From Kiritimatiellia bacterium (lineage in GTDB: Bacteria; Verrucomicrobiota; Kiritimatiellia; RFP12; UBA1067): a stretch of 10,682 bases of DNA. The stretch covers positions 1 to 10,682 of the forward strand of contig JAFRBA010000195.1 of the NCBI GenBank assembly GCA_017405115.1. The letters are read 5' to 3'. The number at the start of each line of letters is the position of its first letter. The first letter of the stretch is position 1. Position numbers and translations under genes: made by a program. The notes under the pieces are model-generated. The model searched no databases and was not told where the DNA came from. It saw nothing but the letters and a program-made list of their open reading frames with translations. This document shows, in pieces, positions 5,847 through 10,682 of the stretch.

Positions 5847-7279
5847 TGAGGCAGTTCCGAATACAGCGTTTTCCCGCTGGCGTTCTTGGGGATTGAATTG
5901 ACCGGCACGACGTCGAAGGCCGTGAAATTGAGGTGCGTCTTCTCGGCCACAAAATCCTGTATCTCCCTCTCCCTGCCGTTTTCCGTCACAAAAATCTTCA
6001 TCTTGTCGTCCACGCCGCCGCATGCGCAGTCCATACCCGGGAAATGGTCCTTGATCAGGCGTTCGGTCTCATCCAGGTTGACGCGATTGCCGAATATCTT
6101 CAGGAAACGCTTCTTCCTTCCCACTACGTAGTAGAAACCGTCCACGTCGCGCTTTGCCATGTCGCCCGTCACGAGTTTGCCGTGGCGTTCATCTCCTTTG
6201 GAGAGGTCGTCGGTGCATTCCGCATAACCCAACGTGACGTTCGCGCCCTCGTAAACCAATTCGCCTGTAACTTCCGGCTCCGTTATCTCTTTTCCGTCAA
6301 CGTCAATGAGCGTGAACTTCCCGCCGGGAATGGCAATCCCCATTGATCCGACCTTTTCGAGCGCACATTCCGGCGGCAAATAAGACATCCGCGCCGTCGC
6401 CTCGCACTGCCCGTACATCACGACGAAGTTCTTTCCCTCGCGCTGCGCGTACTCCGCGAACTTCTGATGAAGCGCGGGGAGGATTTTCCCGCCGGCCTGT
6501 GTCATTGTCCTAAGGCTTGGCAACTTGCGGCGGAAGAACATCAACTTGTCCAGCATTTCATAGGTGTAGGGGACTCCTCCAAAACTCGTCGCACCATGTT
6601 CCGTGAAAAAGTTCCAAAACTCCCGCTGCATGATGCTCTTCTCCGTGAGCAGGATCGTCGCGCCAACAGCCAAGTGCGAGTTTATGATGGACAATCCATA
6701 CGTGTAGTTCATCGGCAGCGTAGTGATAGGGCGCTCAGACGAATCAAGCCTGAGGTACTCGACAATGCTTTGCGTATTGGCCCTGATGTTGGCGTAGGAC
6801 TGGCGGACGAGCTTCGGCGAACCTGTCGAGCCTGACGTCGTGAGGAGCAACGCAAGGTCATCATAAAGCATCCTCTGTCTTTTGTCCTCTGTCCTTTGTC
6901 CATCCTCCAAGACATATCCGTCACCATCCGGTCTCCAGATGAAATCGGGCCGGTAGATATCAACAAACCGTTGCAGCAACAGTCCGTCGATCTTTGCGTC
7001 CAGCTGCAGCGGCACGATTCCGTGGTTCAGGCACGACACATAAGCAACGAGCGAATCAATGTTGTTGCCAACAAGCAGAAACACAAGCGAACGCGGCGGC
7101 ACCTTCGCAGCCCATTCGTCGGACATCTGCTTCAACTTGGCATAACTGACCGTTCTGCCATCATCAGTAACAACGGCAGAGCCAGGAAAATCTAGGCTAA
7201 ACAACTTCTCCACTTCCCGACTTCTCAACACTTCCGTGTATTCGGTGTGGTCCGTGGTTAATTCAGAACTCCACCCCAT
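5843..7279 (-). CDS. AMP-dependent acyl ligase (ANL superfamily)
   Basis: Activates a carboxylic acid as acyl-AMP and probably passes it to the phosphopantetheine thiol of the carrier protein encoded just upstream. Motifs in 478 residues: TTSGSTGSPK at 147-156 (phosphate loop), PMNYTYGLS at 189-197, GGVPYTYEML at 234-243, YGQCEAT at 289-295, TGDMA at 371-375, GRKKRFLKIFGNRVN at 387-401 (hinge) and PKNASGKTLY at 464-473 with catalytic K470. The start is uncertain. The ATG at 7279 overlaps the carrier gene by 17 bases and gives MGWSSELTTDHTEYTE, which is repeat-derived. GTG at 7231 or TTG at 7204 (GGAG four bases before it) would start closer to the family N-terminus (LFSLDFPGSAVV). A second repeat-derived stretch, GQRTEDKRQRM at 127-137, sits in the variable loop before the phosphate loop. 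The acid substrate cannot be read from sequence. Confidence 0.9.
   Translation of the reverse strand: MGWSSELTTDHTEYTEVLRSREVEKLFSLDFPGSAVVTDDGRTVSYAKLKQMSDEWAAKVPPRSLVFLLVGNNIDSLVAYVSCLNHGIVPLQLDAKIDGLLLQRFVDIYRPDFIWRPDGDGYVLEDGQRTEDKRQRMLYDDLALLLTTSGSTGSPKLVRQSYANIRANTQSIVEYLRLDSSERPITTLPMNYTYGLSIINSHLAVGATILLTEKSIMQREFWNFFTEHGATSFGGVPYTYEMLDKLMFFRRKLPSLRTMTQAGGKILPALHQKFAEYAQREGKNFVVMYGQCEATARMSYLPPECALEKVGSMGIAIPGGKFTLIDVDGKEITEPEVTGELVYEGANVTLGYAECTDDLSKGDERHGKLVTGDMAKRDVDGFYYVVGRKKRFLKIFGNRVNLDETERLIKDHFPGMDCACGGVDDKMKIFVTENGREREIQDFVAEKTHLNFTAFDVVPVNSIPKNASGKTLYSELPQ
6872..6901. repeat. 14-base tandem repeat inside the acyl ligase gene
   Basis: Plus strand: CCTCTGTCTTTTGT (6872-6885) followed by CCTCTGTCCTTTGT (6886-6899) and a further CC, one mismatch between the copies. 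On the minus strand it encodes most of GQRTEDKRQRM, a hydrophilic peptide between the substrate-domain loop and the TTSGSTG motif of the ligase. Being 14 bases long, the unit shifts frame between copies, so the two copies encode different residues. Confidence 0.8.
7202..7260. repeat. Repeat cassette at the ACP/ligase junction
   Basis: Two parts adjoin. At 7202-7225 an 8-base period occurs three times on the plus strand (CAACTTCT, CCACTTCC, CGACTTCT). At about 7234-7260 lies a stretch that on the minus strand reads TAACCACGGACC then ACACCGAATACACGG and encodes TTDHTEYTE. The cassette starts right after the stop of the carrier protein gene and runs into the N-terminus of the ligase. Together with the 14-base tandem it suggests insertion of dispersed short repeats. 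The dispersal of these sequences elsewhere in the genome is recalled, not shown here. Confidence 0.6.
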
Positions 7280-7502
7280 ACTTCGTCGCGAGCATTTCTT
7301 TGCCCTTCTCGAAGCTACTCAGGTCGACGATGTCATCCGGCTCCATCATGATGCCGAACTGCTCCTCCAACTGAGCGATAAGCCCCATGTGGCCGACAGA
7401 ATCCCATGCAGGAATCTGCTGGAACTGCAACGTCTTTGCTGTCTCGGCGTCAATGCCGAACGCATCCATGAACGCCTGCGTGTACTTTTCGATGTTTGTC
7501 AT
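7263..7502 (-). CDS. Acyl carrier protein
   Basis: A 79-residue acidic carrier protein. The phosphopantetheine attachment site is S35 in AWDSVGHM (32-39); the fold is predicted as the usual helix bundle, with LIAQLEEQFGIMMEPDDI (41-58) forming helix II/III. It would carry the acyl group activated by the downstream ligase, whose gene overlaps by 17 bases. DSVGHM rather than the fatty-acid-synthase DSLDTVE marks it as a dedicated, specialised carrier. The start ATG at 7502 follows a strong AAGGAG. The specific 4'-phosphopantetheinyl transferase is not in this window. Confidence 0.93.
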   Translation of the reverse strand: MTNIEKYTQAFMDAFGIDAETAKTLQFQQIPAWDSVGHMGLIAQLEEQFGIMMEPDDIVDLSSFEKGKEMLATKYGVEF

Positions 7503-7510
7503 TGTTTTTT

Positions 7511-7517
7511 CTCCTTT
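7511..7517 (-). promoter_or_regulatory. Strong ribosome binding site of the acyl carrier protein
   Basis: AAAGGAG on the minus strand, 8 bases before the ATG at 7502, in the 51-base gap after the 264-residue protein. It is one of the best ribosome binding sites in the window and fits a carrier protein needed in more copies than the enzymes. Confidence 0.7.
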
Positions 7518-7553
7518 ATGACCTTCACATACAAAATGCGAGATTTACTAGAT

Positions 7554-8348
7554 TCACTGGTCTAAATCCTCAAACTCTCCCCTTAATCCAACAGGATTTA
7601 CAGACACAACACGAATCTTTGGGTAATAAGCCTTAACAAAAACCTTAAATTCCCTCCACGACTGCCTGATTTTGTTGTAACTGTCCGGAACCATTGGCCG
7701 AGTCTTTGCCAAATCGGCTTCCAGCGCCTTTGAGTTATAATGACCAGTATCCGTACTATCACACCCTACGATATAAATCGTCTTGGGATGTGTCCAACAA
7801 GCGAATTGCAAAGCCGCAAATACTGTGGAATAACAATCACCCAATGGGAATGTACTAATGTCATATGCGAACTTCATCCGCATCCCTGGTATTGGAGCAA
7901 AATCAGTCCTAAAGCGAAACGCTCCAGCCGCCATGGCATCAGATTCTGAAATTGTATAATTAGTGGATTCTGAAATAAGGAACTCATTCAGCAACCCATA
8001 AAACTTAATACATTTCCCCTTTCTGTATTCATTCATTTGCGGCAAATAGTCTTTGACCGAATATAGATCCATAGCAAAAATATAATCAAAATCCAATCCT
8101 TCACGCATGAATGCACTATTAACCCCTATGTTGATACATCCTGGAATCGGCTTGTATTTCAGCAATGAAGGCCCCGTTGCGATCACTGCGATATCGCGAC
8201 CAACATGAATTCCCTTAAATTGCGGAAATACTTTCTGATGCAAGAATGCCGTTGACAGATTCGTCTGTACAATGCGATTCTGACGATCCATTAGTAGGCC
8301 AATTGAATTCCTAATCCTTGACCGAAGGAAACTCAACGGGTTTTGCAT
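7554..8348 (-). CDS. Putative glycosyltransferase-like protein, GT42 or MptE/DUF115-like
   Basis: A 264-residue protein of uncertain family. After a basic N-terminus, HVGRDIAVIATGPSLLKYKPI at 48-68 has the small-residue G-P-S-L turn found in GT42 sialyltransferases (NGPSL) and in MptE/DUF115 proteins. It is followed by NIGVNSAF (73-80), DYIFAMDL (88-95), GDCYSTVFAALQFA (170-183) and TIYIVGCDSTDTGHY (190-204), the last resembling the IYLSGID block of GT42. No signal peptide or membrane span is seen. The ATG at 8348 has AAAGGA 8 bases before it. It follows a NeuA-like gene by 51 bases, which makes a CMP-sugar-dependent transferase the most attractive reading. The alternative is a DUF115-type protein of motility or glycan loci with another role. 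The low GC sets it apart from the acyl-ligase block. Confidence 0.6.
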   Translation of the reverse strand: MQNPLSFLRSRIRNSIGLLMDRQNRIVQTNLSTAFLHQKVFPQFKGIHVGRDIAVIATGPSLLKYKPIPGCINIGVNSAFMREGLDFDYIFAMDLYSVKDYLPQMNEYRKGKCIKFYGLLNEFLISESTNYTISESDAMAAGAFRFRTDFAPIPGMRMKFAYDISTFPLGDCYSTVFAALQFACWTHPKTIYIVGCDSTDTGHYNSKALEADLAKTRPMVPDSYNKIRQSWREFKVFVKAYYPKIRVVSVNPVGLRGEFEDLDQ

Positions 8349-8399
8349 ACAATAAATCCTTTCTCCGCGAGAAACTTCAACGGCGTATAGCGGATTAAT

Positions 8400-9077
8400 C
8401 TAATCCCCTTTCGACCTACTAATTGCTGCGTTATAAAGAACACCTGCGACTTCAAAGTCCTGTTCTGTATCAATATCAACAAGATGTACTTCCGTCTCAA
8501 AAAGATATGGAGTACGACCTATCTGATATCCGGTTCTATCTACCATCTCTCTTTTCATGCAAAAACAAGCCCATGTTATTTCATACAGAGAAGGAAGTTC
8601 TTGCGAAATTCTGTGCCAATATCCGAACTCAAAGTTTATCGGATACCCCTTTGCATCAATAATATGATGAGCGACTTTCTTCACAACAACTAGAGAATCG
8701 TGATTACCTCTGATTGATTCCCATTTTTGAATAACAGATCCAAAATCGGCAAACAAGGGCTGTGTAACTTGAACCCACATAATGTCTGCTTTAGGTGGCA
8801 CTTTTCCGACAGCATCGCTAACGACATCAATCCACGGCGCAGAATTGGGTGTCAATGCCACGTCCCTAAGCAAAAAATTGACACCATACCGTTCACACAA
8901 TGTTTTTACATAAAGATTTTCTGATGACACATATATGTCTGATGCAGGAATGCATTTTAGCAATTGCTCGATCTTTATATCAAAGAGGCTTTTTCCTCCA
9001 ACAAAAGGGCGAAGGTTTTTGTTCGCAACCCTCACAGAATTTGTCTTCAGTGGAATTAAGACTTTTAGATTATTCAT
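8400..9077 (-). CDS. NeuA-like cytidylyltransferase (CMP-sugar synthetase homologue)
   Basis: Likely couples CTP to a 3-deoxy or nonulosonic-type acid sugar, giving a CMP-sugar donor. In 225 residues, the N-terminal VLIPLKTNSVRVANKNLRPF (6-25) matches the nucleotide-binding loop of CMP-sialate synthetases (usually IPARxGSKRxxxKN), with K11 where arginine is usual. VQVTQPLF at 102-109 matches the LQPTSPLR block, and VDIDTEQDFEVA at 200-211 matches the C-terminal metal/dimer motif. The length is that of a single-domain enzyme. The start ATG at 9077 has only a modest AAAGGTT. The exact sugar is unknown: no sialic, legionaminic or pseudaminic acid synthase is in the window, so the gene could also serve another substrate. 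Local GC is low (about 32% in 8881-8940). Confidence 0.8.
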   Translation of the reverse strand: MNNLKVLIPLKTNSVRVANKNLRPFVGGKSLFDIKIEQLLKCIPASDIYVSSENLYVKTLCERYGVNFLLRDVALTPNSAPWIDVVSDAVGKVPPKADIMWVQVTQPLFADFGSVIQKWESIRGNHDSLVVVKKVAHHIIDAKGYPINFEFGYWHRISQELPSLYEITWACFCMKREMVDRTGYQIGRTPYLFETEVHLVDIDTEQDFEVAGVLYNAAISRSKGD

Positions 9078-9120
9078 TTAGCAGAACCTTTCTTGTGCTT
9101 ATTGCCTCAACGAAAACTCA

Positions 9121-10095
9121 CTAAGAGCAACAAAAGTAATTCTCTTGAACTGTAATAGCTACCTTCTGTGCCGACAATCCGCATTTATCCAGCATAAATG
9201 CATAAGAACCGACCTTCTGGAAATCGTTCGGGATCCCAATCATAATCTGGCGCGGAGCATTGGGCTTATCCGCCCTGTATTCCGCAATTGCACCGCCAAG
9301 ACCACCTATCGTAAAGTGCTCCTCAACCGTGACAATCAGCTTATGCGTATCAAAAAGGCGATCCAACAATTCGGTGTCAAGCGGCTTGATCGTGTGCATA
9401 TCTACAACAGTTGGCGTAACACCATGACGAGCCAGCCCCCTGGCCGAGCGCAAACACTCGCCTACCATCGTGCCCGTCGCTATCAAGGCAACGTCCTTCC
9501 CCTCCTGCACAACGATTCCGCGCCCGATCTCAAAATCAAAATCAGACTTATACACCGGTGCGAAGCCGTTCACACCGGTAAGTCGCAAATACACGGGACC
9601 ATTGTGCTTTGCCGCCGCGATCGTCGCCTTGTAGGTCTCGAAGGGGTCGCATGGACACAGGACCGTCATATTCGGAATCGTCCGCGTCAGGGCAATGTCT
9701 TCAAGCCCGTAATGCGTGTTGCCGACCGTCCCGTTTGCCATACCGCTCATCAATGCCACCATCTTGACGTTGAGGTTCATGTACCCGACTTGCGTCCGCA
9801 GCATCTCAAAACAACGCATGGAAGCAAACGAGGCGAATGACGAAGCGAACACCGTCTTGCCACACGACGCCAACCCTGCGGCGATTCCGACCATGTTCTG
9901 TTCGGCAATGCCGACGTTGACTAACTTCTCCGGTATCCTCCGCGCAATCTCATCCACCCTTGCGGAGGAAGCAACGTCGGCAACAACCACCATTAGTTCA
10001 GGCATCTCCTGCTCAATGTCCGACAATGCCTTGCCGAACACACCTCGGGACGACAGGCGGCTCAATTCCATCGCGGAACGCATATCAAAATTCAT
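9121..10095 (-). CDS. Transketolase, C-terminal subunit (split type)
   Basis: Supplies the pyrimidine-binding and C-terminal domains of a two-subunit transketolase, which moves a two-carbon ketol unit from a ketose to an aldehyde using thiamine diphosphate. In 324 residues: VNVGIAEQNMVGIAAGLA at 59-76 with E65, the glutamate that activates the cofactor; FASFASMRCFEMLRTQV at 87-103; GNTHYGLEDIALTR at 125-138 with H128; CPCDPFET; and a C-terminal domain with ALIATGTMVGECL and EEHFTIGGLGGAIAEY. The length suits a split subunit. The ATG at 10095 overlaps the N-terminal subunit gene by 11 bases and has GGAGG at 10102-10106. DXS-type enzymes share the fold, but the motifs fit transketolase better. 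In a glycan cluster it probably has a dedicated substrate. Confidence 0.9.
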   Translation of the reverse strand: MNFDMRSAMELSRLSSRGVFGKALSDIEQEMPELMVVVADVASSARVDEIARRIPEKLVNVGIAEQNMVGIAAGLASCGKTVFASSFASFASMRCFEMLRTQVGYMNLNVKMVALMSGMANGTVGNTHYGLEDIALTRTIPNMTVLCPCDPFETYKATIAAAKHNGPVYLRLTGVNGFAPVYKSDFDFEIGRGIVVQEGKDVALIATGTMVGECLRSARGLARHGVTPTVVDMHTIKPLDTELLDRLFDTHKLIVTVEEHFTIGGLGGAIAEYRADKPNAPRQIMIGIPNDFQKVGSYAFMLDKCGLSAQKVAITVQENYFCCS

Positions 10096-10682
10096 TGCAC
10101 GCCTCCAATCCAGCCAACGCAGTCTTATATTGTTCTTCCGTCATCTTGCCATGATGCCATTCAGGGGCATTCTCCATAAAGGGCACCCCCTTGCCTTTTG
10201 TCGTATGCGCCACTACGGCGAGAGGCCCATCGGAGTGCAGTGTTTCGAATGCGACATGAAGGGACTTGAAATCGTGCCCATCCGCTTCCACAGCAGTCCA
10301 TCCAAACGCATGAAGCTTTTCCGCCCAGTTGTTTACCGGCATGACCGAAGACGAGTTGCCGTCGAGTTGCATCTTGTTATCATCAATTACAAGATGAAGA
10401 TTTGTCACCCTCTTGTGGCCTGCAAACATGGCTGCCTCCCAGAACGAGCCCTCGTTCGCCTCGCCATTTCCGGCTACAACGAAAACTCTTTGACCATCCT
10501 TTAGTGCCAGAGCTTGGCCGATTCCAAAAGAAAGACCAAGGCCGAGGCTTCCACTGGAAAGTTCAATGCCGTGCTGTAAGTTCTGGACACAATGCGATGG
10601 AAACAAACCGCCGTTATCATCTACGGTCATCAACTGGTCATGCGTCATGAACCCAAATTCGCACAGCGCCGCATAGAGCGCA
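10085..10682 (-). CDS. Transketolase, N-terminal subunit (partial, 5' end beyond window)
   Basis: Supplies the diphosphate-binding domain of the split transketolase. The frame runs open past the internal ATG at 10648 to the window edge, with ALYAALCEFGF before it, as in the family, so the true start lies outside. Seen are SSGSLGLGLSFGIGQALA (ELSSGSLGLG type), VFVVAGNGEANEGSFWEA at 10484-10431, VIDDNKMQLDG, and TTKGKGVPFMEN near the C-terminus, followed by WHHGKMTEEQ. The cofactor/magnesium motif reads G-N-G-E, with Asn (codon 10466-10468) where transketolases have Asp; the second ligand Asn follows 30 residues later as expected. The gene ends in TGA at 10085, overlapping the C-terminal subunit. 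All catalytic blocks otherwise look intact. Confidence 0.9.
   Translation of the reverse strand, partial: ALYAALCEFGFMTHDQLMTVDDNGGLFPSHCVQNLQHGIELSSGSLGLGLSFGIGQALALKDGQRVFVVAGNGEANEGSFWEAAMFAGHKRVTNLHLVIDDNKMQLDGNSSSVMPVNNWAEKLHAFGWTAVEADGHDFKSLHVAFETLHSDGPLAVVAHTTKGKGVPFMENAPEWHHGKMTEEQYKTALAGLEACNEF
10102..10106 (-). promoter_or_regulatory. Ribosome binding site of the transketolase C-terminal subunit
   Basis: GGAGG on the minus strand, 6 bases before the ATG at 10095 and within the end of the N-terminal subunit gene. It supports the 11-base overlap and balanced production of the two subunits. Confidence 0.7.

Noticed and set aside
5847..6023. A longer start for the WecD-like gene, up to 6023
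   Set aside because: The added residues overlap the conserved end of the ligase, and the ATGA overlap at 5843-5846 gives the expected length.
9078..9120. Promoter in the 43-base gap before the NeuA-like gene
   Set aside because: No convincing -35/-10 pair was found; the same holds for the 51-base gaps at 8349-8399 and 7503-7553.

Overview
The window is one continuous, single-direction gene cluster. All twelve supported genes lie on the minus strand, so transcription runs from position 10682 down to about 78, with overlaps or gaps of at most 51 bases. The content (a GT-A glycosyltransferase, a carbohydrate deacetylase of the ChbG/HpnK type, a CMP-sugar synthetase homologue, acetyltransferases and an acyl-activation set) points to synthesis and decoration of a cell-surface glycan such as an O-antigen, capsule or glycoprotein glycan. 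No rRNA, tRNA, CRISPR array or complete mobile element is visible.

Organism: an uncultured Gram-negative-type bacterium is likely. Several short repeats (a GGGAAAA...TTTTCCC palindrome, a 14-base CCTCTGTCCTTTGT-type tandem, a cassette encoding TTDHTEYTE, and tandem ATTGAATG) resemble, from memory, dispersed repeats of the Planctomycetota-Verrucomicrobiota-Lentisphaerota/Kiritimatiellota group. This placement is an inference and was not checked by any search.

Layout in transcription order: (1) a split transketolase, N-terminal subunit 10682-10085 (5' end outside the window) and C-terminal subunit 10095-9121; (2) a NeuA-like cytidylyltransferase 9077-8400 followed by a 264-residue protein 8348-7554 with a nucleotide-binding-like ATGPSL motif, possibly the CMP-sugar transferase or a related MptE/DUF115-like protein; (3) an acyl-handling block: acyl carrier protein 7502-7263, AMP-dependent acyl ligase 7279-5843, WecD-like GNAT acyltransferase 5846-5253, LuxE-like acyl-protein synthetase 5256-4177 and LuxC-like acyl reductase 4199-3030; (4) a probable tandem-GNAT protein 3017-1929, a ChbG-like deacetylase 1918-1151 and a family 2 glycosyltransferase 1112-78.

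Proposed joint action (inference): the ligase activates a carboxylic acid and loads it on the carrier protein. The GNAT enzymes move acyl groups to sugar amines, perhaps amines exposed by the deacetylase. The LuxE/LuxC pair reduces an acyl group to an aldehyde without any luciferase genes nearby. The split transketolase could pass a two-carbon unit to an aldehyde, making an unusual sugar or side chain. The NeuA homologue and the 264-residue protein would activate and transfer a CMP-linked sugar.

The strongest unexplained structure is the set of short repeat cassettes placed in frame inside coding sequence: an extra block of roughly 75-80 residues carrying a palindrome inside the glycosyltransferase, and two repeat cassettes in the acyl ligase.
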